From positions 1-64,000 of the forward strand of contig CALMWF010000046.1 in the NCBI GenBank assembly GCA_937873445.1: DNA of 64,000 nt, written 5' to 3'. The notes under the pieces were generated by a model. It saw only the letters and a list, made by a program, of their open reading frames with translations, was not told where the DNA came from and did no database searches. This DNA is from an uncultured Alphaproteobacteria bacterium (lineage in GTDB: Bacteria > Pseudomonadota > Alphaproteobacteria > Rhizobiales > Aestuariivirgaceae). Made by a program: the position numbers and the translations under genes. Of the stretch, positions 1 to 8,641 are shown piece by piece (position 1 is the stretch's first letter; each line of letters starts with the position of its first letter).

Positions 1-119
1 CAGTTCCAACCCGTCTCAGAAAATGCAGATGCCCACCCCCGGCGGCAATCACTGAGGCGGCGGCCCTTGCCAGTGCTGCTTGGCCTGTCCTAAACTGCCG
101 CAAAACAGGAGCGTTGACT

Positions 120-845
120 GTGAGCCTTGGAAAAGTTGGTGACAACATCACGGCCCTGAATGCGGGCTGGAGTTTTGCAGGTTCGGTGGCTGATACCTTC
201 GACGATCACGTGTCGAAATCGGTGCCGCTGTATAATGAGGGCCACGGCCTTACGGCAGCGCTCAGCGATTTCTTCGTGAAAAACGGCTCACGCGTCTATG
301 AGATCGGATGCTCCACGGGCACTCTCACCATGACGCTGGCCACCCGCAGTGCCCACAAGAAGGATGTTTCCTTTGTCGGCATCGACGTTGAGGCCGACAT
401 GGTGGCCAAAGCCCAGGAAAAGGCGCGCGCCGCCAGCCTGAAACAGGTTGACTTCCGGGTTGACGACATCGTCACCATGGAACTGGAACCCTGCGACATG
501 GTGGTGGCCTATTACACCATTCAGTTCATTGCCCCCAGCGTGCGCCAGCTGGTCATTGACAAGATCTACAAGGCCCTGAACTGGGGTGGCGCCTTTGTGC
601 TGTTTGAAAAGGTGCGGGCACCCGATGCGCGGTTCCAGGACATCGCAACCAGCCTCTATAATGACTACAAGCTCGACCAGGGCTACTCGCCGGATGAAAT
701 CGTCTCCAAGGCCCGCAGTCTCAAAGGGGTGCTTGAGCCTTTCTCCAGCCAGGGCAACGTCGACCTGATGAAGCGGGCAGGCTTCAACGACATCATGACC
801 CTGCAGAAATACATCTGCTTCGAGGGCATGATTGCCATCAAGTGA
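120..845 (+). CDS. CmoA-like class I SAM-dependent methyltransferase
   Basis: A 241-residue class I methyltransferase. The SAM-binding motif I is EIGCSTGT at about residues 61-68, and the overall layout (WSFAGSVADTF near residue 17, YYTIQFI in the middle, a C-terminal KRAGF) follows CmoA, which acts on tRNA wobble uridine with carboxy-SAM. By my recollection of E. coli CmoA, the arginine that holds the carboxylate of carboxy-SAM aligns with a leucine here, and no cmoB is present, so an ordinary SAM methyltransferase acting on a surface sugar is more likely; that is inference. The open frame begins at a TTG at 114, but AGGAG at 107-111 sits 8 bases before a GTG at 120, which I prefer. Its 3' end overlaps the convergent HisH-like gene by 8 bases. 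The fold is certain, the substrate is not. Confidence 0.8.
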   Translation: MSLGKVGDNITALNAGWSFAGSVADTFDDHVSKSVPLYNEGHGLTAALSDFFVKNGSRVYEIGCSTGTLTMTLATRSAHKKDVSFVGIDVEADMVAKAQEKARAASLKQVDFRVDDIVTMELEPCDMVVAYYTIQFIAPSVRQLVIDKIYKALNWGGAFVLFEKVRAPDARFQDIATSLYNDYKLDQGYSPDEIVSKARSLKGVLEPFSSQGNVDLMKRAGFNDIMTLQKYICFEGMIAIK

Positions 846-1527
846 TGGTCAGCTGCGCGGCAAAGCGCTGATAGATCTGCAAACCGGCAGTGGCCGACTT
901 TTCCGGGTGGAACTGGCACCCGAACACGCGGCCGCGGCTGACTGCGCAGCAATAGCGAAACCCGAGATAATCCGCTTCCGCCAGCGATGCCTCGGGCTGT
1001 GTCGGCGTGGCGTGGAAAGAGTGGACGAAGTACAGTCTCTCGCCCGGCGCTGTTCCTGCCAGCAGCGTGCCCTGCCACAGGTCGCGGTTGCCGGCGTGGG
1101 ACGGCTGGGTAATGGGCAGCCAGCCGATATGCGGGATGCGGGCAACGCCGCTATGGCCAGTGGCACGCAGGCTTTCAGCCAGTGATGTGACCCGCCCGGG
1201 AACCAGCCCGAGTCCGCGGGCCGAACCCATCTCGGTGCTTTCATCAAACAGCAGCTGGAAGCCGAGGCAGATACCAAGCATAGGCTTGCCCTGATCCACC
1301 GCCGCCAGAATGGCCGTGTCGAGCTTGAGCCGGGCAAGCTGCGCCATGGCAAAGCCGAAGGCGCCCACACCCGGAAGAATGAGGCCACCTGCCGCCTGAA
1401 TGCGGGCCGGATCACTCGTCACTTCCGCCGTCATGCCGGCATGGGCACAGGCCTGGGCAACGCTGAACAGATTGCCCACGCCATAGTCAATGATCGCCAC
1501 CCGTGCAGAAGACCCCTTCTGGTTCAT
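838..1527 (-). CDS. HisH-like glutamine amidotransferase of sugar amidation (WbuY type)
   Basis: Class I glutamine amidotransferase subunit of 229 residues. The triad is visible: nucleophile C87 in GICLGFQLL, and H207 and E209 in CQFHPEKS. It releases ammonia from glutamine for a HisF-like partner. The HisF partner, the amidotransferase and the surface-carbohydrate gene lie in the same operon, so the ammonia is probably passed to a sugar N-acetyl group to make an acetamidino group, not used for histidine synthesis. Its ATG overlaps the stop of the HisF-like gene by 4 bases (ATGA), implying translational coupling. No hisA or hisB lies nearby, although a single hisI occurs far away at 54.9 kb. 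A paralog of the histidine-pathway HisH should exist elsewhere in the genome. Confidence 0.88.
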   Translation of the reverse strand: MNQKGSSARVAIIDYGVGNLFSVAQACAHAGMTAEVTSDPARIQAAGGLILPGVGAFGFAMAQLARLKLDTAILAAVDQGKPMLGICLGFQLLFDESTEMGSARGLGLVPGRVTSLAESLRATGHSGVARIPHIGWLPITQPSHAGNRDLWQGTLLAGTAPGERLYFVHSFHATPTQPEASLAEADYLGFRYCCAVSRGRVFGCQFHPEKSATAGLQIYQRFAAQLTIT

Positions 1528-2399
1528 GCGGCCTCCTCACCGGCAATCGGCCGGCAGTCCAGTCCGGCGGCCAGCACCGCCTGCTTGACAGCGGCCAGTG
1601 TGGTCGGCACGACCCGGCCGAAATCGCGCTTTTCCGCAACCACCCTGAACTCACCGGCACCACTGAAGCCATAGCCTTCGCGCTCCAGTTCGGCGGCTAT
1701 GCCGTAATGCAGAATGGAAGCGATGCTGACCGCGCCGATATCGACATCATGGCCAAGCCGGGCCACGTCATCAGGGCTGCTGGCGCCACCACAGGCAATG
1801 ACCGGCACTGCGGTTCTGGCCGATACGGCCTTGGTCAGGGCGGTGTCGAAGCCTTTGGCGGTGCCTTCCTGATCAATGGAAGTGACCAGGATTTCGCCGC
1901 AGCCCAGGCTGGCAGCCTGAACGGCCCACTCCACCGCATCGTGGTGCGACGGCTCGCGGCCATTATCGGTCCAGGCTGTCCAGCTGCCGGTGCGGTTGCG
2001 CTTGGCGTCTATGTGCACCACGATGGTTGACGAGCCATAGCGTTCGGCGGCCTTGCGGATAAAGCCGGGATCGGCCACAGCGGCCGAGTTTATGGCCACT
2101 TTGTCGGCGCCGGCCTTCAGTGCGGCGGCAATGTCTTCAAGCGAGCGGATGCCGCCACCCACGGTAATCGGGATGAAGACGTTCTGGGCGGTTGCCGCGA
2201 TCACATCCAGAAGGCTGTTGCGGCCATAAAGACTGGCAACCGCATCCATGAACAGCAATTCGTCGGCACCTTCGGCCGCATAGCGGCGGGCAAAGATTTT
2301 TGGCTCGCCCAGAACCCGAAGCCCCTCCAGGTGAATACCCTTCACCAGATTGGGCCCCTTCACATCAAGGCGGGGGATGATCCGCAGGTTTCTCGCCAT
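1524..2399 (-). CDS. HisF-like cyclase partner of sugar amidation (WbuZ type)
   Basis: TIM-barrel protein of 291 residues related to imidazole glycerol phosphate synthase HisF. It starts with IIPRLDVKGPNLVKG, where genuine HisF usually has IIPCLDVKDGRVVKG; this variant marks the WbuZ glycosyl-amidation subfamily. Both catalytic-type aspartates are retained, in the LDVK segment and in TSIDQEGT, as are the GGGIRS phosphate loop and the late CGGASS loop. It presumably channels ammonia from the HisH-like partner to the amidotransferase. At 291 residues it is longer than a typical HisF of about 255, with the extra length at the C-terminus. It lies 1 base after the amidotransferase gene and overlaps the next gene by 4 bases, so all are one transcript. 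Confidence 0.88.
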   Translation of the reverse strand: MARNLRIIPRLDVKGPNLVKGIHLEGLRVLGEPKIFARRYAAEGADELLFMDAVASLYGRNSLLDVIAATAQNVFIPITVGGGIRSLEDIAAALKAGADKVAINSAAVADPGFIRKAAERYGSSTIVVHIDAKRNRTGSWTAWTDNGREPSHHDAVEWAVQAASLGCGEILVTSIDQEGTAKGFDTALTKAVSARTAVPVIACGGASSPDDVARLGHDVDIGAVSIASILHYGIAAELEREGYGFSGAGEFRVVAEKRDFGRVVPTTLAAVKQAVLAAGLDCRPIAGEEAA

Positions 2400-2400
2400 G

Positions 2401-3603
2401 TCACGCGGTGGGATGCTTCAATACCCAGTCATTGCCGCTCTTTTCCCACAAGTGGGGCGAACGGGCACTGTCGATCACTTCCCAGTATTTTTCTTCATCA
2501 ATGCCGACGTAGTCCAGGAAGTCGGGGAAATATTTCTTCGGGAATTCGCCTTCATATTTCCGGCACAGGGCAACGCCTTCCTCACGCGTGATGTGGCCAT
2601 CACGAATGTCGCGGCAGGCGTCATTCATGGCCCGGCCCTGACCGAACTTGACGAACATGGTGTAGTAGTGCTGACCGTCCACCCGGTCGTCCAGGCTGGA
2701 GAACTTGGTATAGGTGCCCTCGCTGCGGCCATCCGGGTTGGGCTCAAAGGCGGCATGCTCCTTGGCGTAGTAGAAATTATACTGCGGCGACCATGGCAGG
2801 TAATAGCTCATGTAGTGAACTTCCTGCTTTGCCTTCAGCACGTCCTCGCGCAGCAGCGGCAGATAGGGGTTCATCTCGCTCAGATCGACGCCGTGCTTCG
2901 GCATCTCGTCAATATGAACACCGCCGAAATAGAGATTGCGGTCCTGCGGTGACTCGCGGGTAAAGTGCGCGATGTCCATGAGGGGCGAAAAATTCTCGTC
3001 CATCACATTGTGGCATTCAGCCTGGTTTTCACCGTAGAAAATGAGCGGGACGTCATATTGCAGGGCCACGCGCGGCGCGGCGATCTTCTGGCCCAGAATG
3101 AAGGGCTGGAACGGGTTCACCAGATTGAGGAAGGCCAACCGGGTCATGATGGCATGCGCCTTGGGATTGGGCGTCACCAGAATGTTGTCAAAGCCAGCCC
3201 GCAGCCAGTTCTGAAAATTCTGCCAGCCAATTTCGGTGTAGATGTGCGGAGCCCAGGTGACCGTCAGGGGGTTCATGCCATATTTGTATTTCAGAACATG
3301 GGCAACGAAGATCGAATCCTTGCCGCCGCTGCCCGGCACCACCACGTCATAGCGGCCATCGCTGCGGCGGTGCCGCGCCAGAAGGTCGATCAACTCCTTC
3401 TCGCGTTCGGCCCAGTTGATCTTGGTTGCCTTGTATTCGGCATAGCGGCAGGCATCGCAGATGCCGTCATCGCCGAAGGAGGCGGTCTTGATCGCGCTGG
3501 TCTTCTTGCGGAATTCCGGCGAGGTTGACGGGCGCTGGTTCGACATCACGCAGCGCTTGCAGAAGATCACGTTTTCAGGGAGGCCGTACTTGATTGAAGT
3601 CAT
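2401..3603 (-). CDS. N-acetyl sugar amidotransferase (WbuX/WbpG/PseA family)
   Basis: A 400-residue PP-loop ATPase. An N-terminal zinc-ribbon-like pair of CxxC motifs (C15-x2-C18 and C49-x2-C52) is followed by the PP-loop SGGKDS at residues 92-97, which adenylates the substrate. Members convert an N-acetyl group on sugars such as 2,3-diacetamido-mannuronate, pseudaminic acid or legionaminic acid to an acetamidino group, using ammonia from HisH/HisF-like partners, as in Pseudomonas O-antigen and Campylobacter flagellin glycans. The following genes are exactly those partners. Its ATG overlaps the upstream surface-carbohydrate gene by 4 bases. The particular sugar cannot be told because no sugar-building genes (neuB, pse or leg types) fall inside the window. 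Confidence 0.92.
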   Translation of the reverse strand: MTSIKYGLPENVIFCKRCVMSNQRPSTSPEFRKKTSAIKTASFGDDGICDACRYAEYKATKINWAEREKELIDLLARHRRSDGRYDVVVPGSGGKDSIFVAHVLKYKYGMNPLTVTWAPHIYTEIGWQNFQNWLRAGFDNILVTPNPKAHAIMTRLAFLNLVNPFQPFILGQKIAAPRVALQYDVPLIFYGENQAECHNVMDENFSPLMDIAHFTRESPQDRNLYFGGVHIDEMPKHGVDLSEMNPYLPLLREDVLKAKQEVHYMSYYLPWSPQYNFYYAKEHAAFEPNPDGRSEGTYTKFSSLDDRVDGQHYYTMFVKFGQGRAMNDACRDIRDGHITREEGVALCRKYEGEFPKKYFPDFLDYVGIDEEKYWEVIDSARSPHLWEKSGNDWVLKHPTA

Positions 3604-5012
3604 TGGTTTTTCTTGATGAAAGGTGAGGGTAGGGACGAGCCGAGGCTGGAAACCACACAGATGTTATCGCCATAATGCGCGGCCTTGATCTTGTCAAACC
3701 GGCCCAGCATGTCCCTCAGCCGGCCAATGCGGTCGTTCACCTGCTCGGCGGTGATGCCGGCGAAGCGCTGTTCATTATAGGCGCGGCTGTTCTTGTGGTC
3801 GGGAATGTGGCTGGCCAAGCGCTTGTGCAGCGCCCGCAGGCGAGAGTGGATCTGTGCGCTGGCCCGGCGTTGCAGGGCGGGCTTCTGCTCACCGTCATAA
3901 AGTGCCGCCCGCCGGTCAATCACGGCCGCCATGCCGTCACTCGCCAGGGGGCCCGCAAGCCCTGAGAAATAATGGCCCAGCGTGGCGATTTTCTCTTCCG
4001 GGGTGGAGTCTGTCTTCAGTTGGCCAATCCGGCGGATCGTCTCGGCCACGTCATCCGGGGTGACCGCCTTGATGCCCAGATCATTGGACAGGTTGAAATC
4101 GAACTGCCGGCCATCAAAGGGCTGGAAGCTGATGGTTGGCGCATCAAGAAGATAGGCCTCAATGCCGGTGGTGCAGCCATTGTGGATCATGGCGTCAGCT
4201 GCAAGCAGCCAGGTTTGCACCGGTCCGTCATGGATGACCCGGACATTGTCATGACCGGCGGCGGCCTGCTTCCAGGTTTCGTGATTTTCCGCCGGGTGCG
4301 GCCGCACGATGATGGTGTGATCCCTGAAATTCTGCGCCAGAAAGGGGACCAGCGCCTTCATGCTTTCAAAAATGCGCAAACGATGTTCCCAGGCCTGCTG
4401 CATGAACGGCGTGATGGTGCCGCCGACGCTCAGATCCTTGCCGCCAGGGCGCACCACATATTTCGACACCGCATGATTGAGTTTGCCGAAATTGGTGTTG
4501 ATGAGAATCATCCTTCCGTGGCGGCGATGCAGGCTGGCCACATCCTCATCGTAATAGCGGCGCAGCTCAGGCCGCAGCATGTCGATGCGCGGATTGCCAA
4601 GCAGGTGAACCGGAACCCCCTCGTCATAACCGGGGGCGCTGCGAAGAAATTCGCCATTCTGCGGCCCCCACGCAAACAGTTCTTCCACCATGCGGAAAGT
4701 CGGTTCGTGCACGCGGCGTTCATGAAATTCGCGGGCATTGTAAAACAGCACCGCCTCCTCATCCCACGCCACAATGTGGTGGCCGAGGTCATGCATGATG
4801 CGGAAAATCCGGTTGGACGGCTTGCGGAAATCCTTGGCCACATAGATGCTGCGCGGAAACCGGTGCATGGCGGCATGAATGGCAATGCGTGAGCCAACAA
4901 AAACCTGGCGCCCGCGCTCGGCCAGTGCGCAGGCCAGCAGCAGCTTGGCGTCAAACTCGCGGGACTGCGTTTCGGACGGCAGAATGACTGCGGTTCCGGC
5001 GGTGTTCGGCAA
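3600..5012 (-). CDS. Surface carbohydrate biosynthesis protein
   Basis: A 470-residue protein resembling the family named surface carbohydrate biosynthesis protein, whose members accompany WbuX-type amidotransferases. The middle has the features of a GT-B-like C-terminal half: IIVRPHPAENHETW near residue 240, then an HNGCTTGIEAYLLDAPTISF stretch typical of transferases that use nucleotide-activated donors (the H-GS/T-E signature). The N-terminal part carries a DLGHHIVAWDEE motif. The C-terminal 100 residues are basic and charged. It is first in the four-gene minus-strand operon. It may be a glycosyl or glycerol-phosphate-type transferase; the donor and acceptor are unknown and I infer only involvement in surface glycans. 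Confidence 0.78.
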   Translation of the reverse strand: MPNTAGTAVILPSETQSREFDAKLLLACALAERGRQVFVGSRIAIHAAMHRFPRSIYVAKDFRKPSNRIFRIMHDLGHHIVAWDEEAVLFYNAREFHERRVHEPTFRMVEELFAWGPQNGEFLRSAPGYDEGVPVHLLGNPRIDMLRPELRRYYDEDVASLHRRHGRMILINTNFGKLNHAVSKYVVRPGGKDLSVGGTITPFMQQAWEHRLRIFESMKALVPFLAQNFRDHTIIVRPHPAENHETWKQAAAGHDNVRVIHDGPVQTWLLAADAMIHNGCTTGIEAYLLDAPTISFQPFDGRQFDFNLSNDLGIKAVTPDDVAETIRRIGQLKTDSTPEEKIATLGHYFSGLAGPLASDGMAAVIDRRAALYDGEQKPALQRRASAQIHSRLRALHKRLASHIPDHKNSRAYNEQRFAGITAEQVNDRIGRLRDMLGRFDKIKAAHYGDNICVVSSLGSSLPSPFIKKNQ

Positions 5013-5033
5013 GATCGGACTCCGGGTTCAGGG

Positions 5034-5062
5034 TTGTTTTTCGCTGGCGCGCGCCCTATAGA
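5034..5062 (+). promoter_or_regulatory. Likely sigma-70-type promoter for the rightward methyltransferase
   Basis: TTGTTT at 5034-5039 and TATAGA at 5057-5062 are separated by 17 bases. This is a good match to a housekeeping promoter in the only intergenic gap between the divergent carbohydrate operon and the methyltransferase at 5135. It predicts a transcript start near 5069, which would leave room for the GTG start at 5135 and fits that start better than the upstream TTG at 5087. Confidence 0.5.
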
Positions 5063-5134
5063 GGGCAATCAAAGCCTGGCCTCATATTGACGGCCTTTCT
5101 AGCAATCCCCCCCGACAAAATAAAGGTTTTGCGC

Positions 5135-6187
5135 GTGTCGAAGTCCTCTCTGCAATGGTTCACCAAGGATGATGGCCGGAAGCTCCCGGTCTCGGATGAC
5201 TTTCTTCTGCCTTTCCTGACGCCCACCAGCCCCGGCACCAATTACTGGGATCCGCCGCCGCCCGAAAATGTCGAGGCATTGCGCCGCGAGGATGGCCGTG
5301 TGCTGTTGCAGCTCCACCAGATCATTGACCTTCTGGTGCGCACCGGCACCGATCTGAAGGACAAGACGCTGCTCGATATCGGCACCGGCAACGGCATGAT
5401 CCCGCGCCTCATCCTGCATTATTGCGACATCAAGTCGGCGGTGGGCATCGACCCCTATCTGGATGGCGAACATCTGTCGAGCTGGCAGGCCCATGACCAT
5501 GGTGAGCTGTTCAGGGAACTGACCGGCTTCATCGACACCTACTGCAAGGATGACATGGACTTTGCCAAATACGCACACATGACCGGCTATCAGGACTTCA
5601 CCGTCCGCCCGGCGCGTGTGCCGTTGCGGCCCCAGGGTCAGAAGAAATTCCGTTTTGAAAAGATCGGCGCCCATGACCTTGGCCAGCTGAACGAGAAGTT
5701 CGACATCTTCTATGCCAAGGCCATTGACCACATTCCCGACTGGCCGGGCATTTTCCGCGCCTGCGCAGAAGCCGCAAACCCGGATGCGCTCATCGTCATC
5801 AAGCACTTCTCGTTCTTTTCCTATCTTGGCCCCCACCGCTATTCCACCACCAATATTCCCTGGGGCCATCTGCTGCTCACCGATGACGAGTTTCGCCGTT
5901 TTGCCCGCGAGTTCCACGGCCCCCGCGCCAATGACATGATTGATTTCTATTTCAATGGCCTTGCCTATCCGCGCCACACCGTGCCGCAGATGGTGATGAT
6001 GGCTGCCGAGCATGGCTTCACCATGCATGCCGTCATCAATGAACCGTCGCGCAATGCCGAAAAGCTACTGCCGCTGGCATCCGAAGTGCCGGACTTCTGG
6101 AACATCGTGCGCGAAATCAACCCGACGGTAACGGTCGAGGAGATGCTTTCTGGCCGCTATCACATCGTCTTCCGGAAGACCGGCTGA
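5135..6187 (+). CDS. Class I SAM-dependent methyltransferase, surface-carbohydrate linked
   Basis: A methyltransferase of about 350 residues. SAM motif I is LLDIGTGNGMIPRL at about residues 79-92, followed by an acidic VGIDPYLDGEH motif II, and a proline-rich N-terminus (NYWDPPPPEN) of the sort seen in polysaccharide-cluster methyltransferases. The C-terminal half has aromatic-rich segments (HFSFFSYLGPHRYS) of unknown role. The longest frame opens at a TTG at 5087 with no ribosome site; AAAGG at 5122-5126 lies 8 bases before a GTG at 5135, which I chose. It is divergent from the sugar amidation operon and I infer that it methylates a sugar or a glycan end in the same pathway. No substrate can be assigned. 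Confidence 0.78.
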   Translation: MSKSSLQWFTKDDGRKLPVSDDFLLPFLTPTSPGTNYWDPPPPENVEALRREDGRVLLQLHQIIDLLVRTGTDLKDKTLLDIGTGNGMIPRLILHYCDIKSAVGIDPYLDGEHLSSWQAHDHGELFRELTGFIDTYCKDDMDFAKYAHMTGYQDFTVRPARVPLRPQGQKKFRFEKIGAHDLGQLNEKFDIFYAKAIDHIPDWPGIFRACAEAANPDALIVIKHFSFFSYLGPHRYSTTNIPWGHLLLTDDEFRRFAREFHGPRANDMIDFYFNGLAYPRHTVPQMVMMAAEHGFTMHAVINEPSRNAEKLLPLASEVPDFWNIVREINPTVTVEEMLSGRYHIVFRKTG

Positions 6188-6203
6188 CCGCTGGCCGGTC
6201 TGG

Positions 6204-7448
6204 TCAGGCCGGCTTCACCAGCACGTGCTTCTTCTTGCCCATGGACAGCTTGATGACGCCGTCCTGATCAAGGTGGCTGAGGTCGAGGCTCATGCGCTCG
6301 TCCGTCACCGCCACGTCATTGACGCGCACCGCGCCGCCCTGAATGCCGCGCTTGGCCTCGCCGTTGGACTTGTAGAAGCCCGCCGCCACCAGAGCCGCCA
6401 GAAGGCCAACACCACCCCCCACCGGCAGTGAAATGGTGGGCAGGCCCTCGGCCGCCTGACCCTGCTCAAAGGTGCGCCGCGCCGTTTCCGCCGCCGCCTC
6501 AGCCGCGTGCTCGCCATGCAGCAGGGCGGTGGCCGCATTGGCCAGCACCTTCTTGGCCTCGTTGATCTCGGACCCGCCCAGGGCCTCCAGCCGGGCAATC
6601 TCGGAAAGCGGCAGGGTGGTGAACAGCTTCAGGAAGCGGCCCACATCGGCATCCTCGGTGTTGCGCCAGAACTGCCAGTAGTCATAGGGGCTGCGCATGT
6701 CGGCGTTGAGCCACACCGCGCCACTTGCCGTTTTGCCCATCTTGGCGCCGGAGGCCAGCGTGATGAGCGGCGTGGTCAGCGCATAAAGCTGGTGCGTGCC
6801 CATGCGCCGGCCCAGGTCGATGCCGTTGACGATGTTGCCCCACTGGTCCGAGCCGCCCATCTGCAGGTTGCAGCCGTGGCGGCGGGCCAGTTCGGTGAAG
6901 TCATAGGCCTGCAGCACCATGTAGTTGAACTCGATGAACGACAGCTCGTGCTCGCGCTCCAGCCTAAGCTTCACCGAATCCATGGTCAGCATGCGGTTGA
7001 CCGAGAAGTGGCGGCCCACCTCGCGCAGCATGTCGAGATAGTTGAGCTTCACCAGCCAGTCGGCATTGTCCACCATCAGCGCATCGCCGGGCTTTTCGCC
7101 AAAGCGCAGGAAGCGCTGGAACACCTGGGCAATGCCGCGCTTGTTGTCCTCGATGTCGTCGATGGTCAGAAGCTTGCGGCTTTCATCGCGGCCCGAGGGA
7201 TCGCCCACCCGCGTGGTGCCGCCGCCCATCAGCGCAATGGGCTTCTGGCCGGTGGCCTGGGCCCAGTAGAGCAGCATGATCTGCACCAGCGACCCCACAT
7301 GCAGCGAACGCGCGGTGGCGTCAAAGCCGATATAGGCCACAACCTTGTTGCGCGCCGCCAGGGCGTCCAGCCCCTCGGCATCGGAACACTGGTGGATGTA
7401 GCCGCGGGTCGCCAGGGTGTTGAGGAAGTCTGATGTGTAGTGGCTCAT
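6204..7448 (-). CDS. tyrS: Tyrosine--tRNA ligase
   Basis: Class I aminoacyl-tRNA synthetase of 414 residues that charges tRNA-Tyr. The HIGH-type signature is HVGS at about residues 50-53 and the KMSKS loop appears as KMGKT at about residue 235. [10 protein letters not shown] and the active-site segment YIGFDAT are typical of bacterial TyrRS. The C-terminal S4-like RNA-binding domain ([16 protein letters not shown]) is complete. Length is normal. It is divergent from anmK with a 68-base gap, a pairing frequently seen in alphaproteobacteria. Confidence 0.97.
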   Translation of the reverse strand: MSHYTSDFLNTLATRGYIHQCSDAEGLDALAARNKVVAYIGFDATARSLHVGSLVQIMLLYWAQATGQKPIALMGGGTTRVGDPSGRDESRKLLTIDDIEDNKRGIAQVFQRFLRFGEKPGDALMVDNADWLVKLNYLDMLREVGRHFSVNRMLTMDSVKLRLEREHELSFIEFNYMVLQAYDFTELARRHGCNLQMGGSDQWGNIVNGIDLGRRMGTHQLYALTTPLITLASGAKMGKTASGAVWLNADMRSPYDYWQFWRNTEDADVGRFLKLFTTLPLSEIARLEALGGSEINEAKKVLANAATALLHGEHAAEAAAETARRTFEQGQAAEGLPTISLPVGGGVGLLAALVAAGFYKSNGEAKRGIQGGAVRVNDVAVTDERMSLDLSHLDQDGVIKLSMGKKKHVLVKPA

Positions 7449-7516
7449 GATGGCCGGGGTTTAGTGGCAATGGCCGGGCCTTGCAAGGCGGCGGGGGGGC
7501 GGGCAGGCTCTGGCCC

Positions 7517-8641
7517 ATGATTCCTGCCCCGCCCAGCGGCCTGTTCCGCGTCCTTGGCCTCATGTCCGGCACCTCGCTGGACGGCATTGACGTGGCGCTG
7601 CTGGAAACCGACGGCGCGGCGGTGGTGCGGCGCGGCCCCTCCGCCACCTTCGCCTATGCGGCGGACCAGCGCGCCCTGTTGCGCCGGGCGCTGGCGGATG
7701 CGGCCCCGCTCACGGAGCGCAGCCATCGTCCCGGCTGCCTGGCCGAGGCCGAGGCGGCACTCACCCTCTGGCATGCAAAGGCGGTTCACTCATTTTGTCA
7801 GCAGCACGGCCTAAATGATTCAGAGGATTCAAAAATTCACCTCCTCGGCTTTCACGGCCAGACGGTGTTGCACCGGCCCGAGCGCCACCTCACGGTGCAA
7901 CTGGGCGATGGCGCGGCGCTAGCCCGGCGGATGGGCATTCCCGTCGCCTGGGACCTGCGCGCCGCTGACGTGGCGGCGGGCGGGCAGGGGGCGCCGCTGG
8001 TGCCCGCCTATCACGCGGCGCTGGCGGCGGGTCTGCCGCTGCGGCCCGTGGCTTTCGTCAACATCGGCGGCGTGGCCAATGTCACTTTTGTCGGCGCAGG
8101 TGGTGATCTTCTCGCCTTCGACACCGGGCCGGGCAATGCCCTGCTCGACGACTGGATGCTGCGTCACACCGGGGCCGCCCGCGATGAGGGAGGCGCGCTG
8201 GCGCTTTCGGGCCGGGCGGACCGGCGATGGTTGGCCCGTGCGCTGGCCGACCCCTTCTTTGCCATGGCCCCGCCCAAGTCGCTGGACCGCAACCACTTCG
8301 CAGGCCTACCCCTGCCGCCCCTCTCCGCCGCCGATGGTGCCGCCACGCTGGCCGCCTTCACCGTGGCGGCCATTGCCGCCGCGCGCCGGCACTTTCCGGC
8401 AGAGCCGCAACAATGGATCATCTGCGGCGGCGGCCGCCACAACCACGCCCTGATGCAGGGCCTTGCCGCCGCCCTGCCGGGGGTCATCGCGGCGGAACAG
8501 GCAGGGCTGAACGGCGACGCCATGGAGGCCGAGGCCTGGGCCTATCTGGCGGTCCGGGCCGCGCGCAGCCTGCCGCTCACCTTCCCCGGCACCACCGGGG
8601 TTCCCCGGCCCCTCTCAGGCGGGGTTCTTTCCCAGACCTAG
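7517..8641 (+). CDS. anmK: Anhydro-N-acetylmuramic acid kinase
   Basis: 374 residues. AnmK hydrolyses the anhydro ring of 1,6-anhydro-MurNAc and phosphorylates it to MurNAc-6-P in cell-wall recycling. The N-terminal phosphate loop GLMSGTSLDGIDVALLE (about residues 14-30) is diagnostic; VNIGGVANVT, FDTGPGNALLDDW and LDRNHF follow in the order of the family. A TTG at 7481 would add 12 residues of glycine-rich sequence; I prefer the ATG at 7517, preceded by GGCAGG. The last 27 bases overlap the convergent transporter gene. No murQ lies in the window. Confidence 0.94.
   Translation: MIPAPPSGLFRVLGLMSGTSLDGIDVALLETDGAAVVRRGPSATFAYAADQRALLRRALADAAPLTERSHRPGCLAEAEAALTLWHAKAVHSFCQQHGLNDSEDSKIHLLGFHGQTVLHRPERHLTVQLGDGAALARRMGIPVAWDLRAADVAAGGQGAPLVPAYHAALAAGLPLRPVAFVNIGGVANVTFVGAGGDLLAFDTGPGNALLDDWMLRHTGAARDEGGALALSGRADRRWLARALADPFFAMAPPKSLDRNHFAGLPLPPLSAADGAATLAAFTVAAIAAARRHFPAEPQQWIICGGGRHNHALMQGLAAALPGVIAAEQAGLNGDAMEAEAWAYLAVRAARSLPLTFPGTTGVPRPLSGGVLSQT

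Noticed and set aside
838-2399. hisH and hisF as part of the histidine pathway
   Set aside because: The HisF-like protein has the WbuZ-type N-terminus, the operon partners are an amidotransferase and a surface carbohydrate gene, and no other his gene is adjacent.
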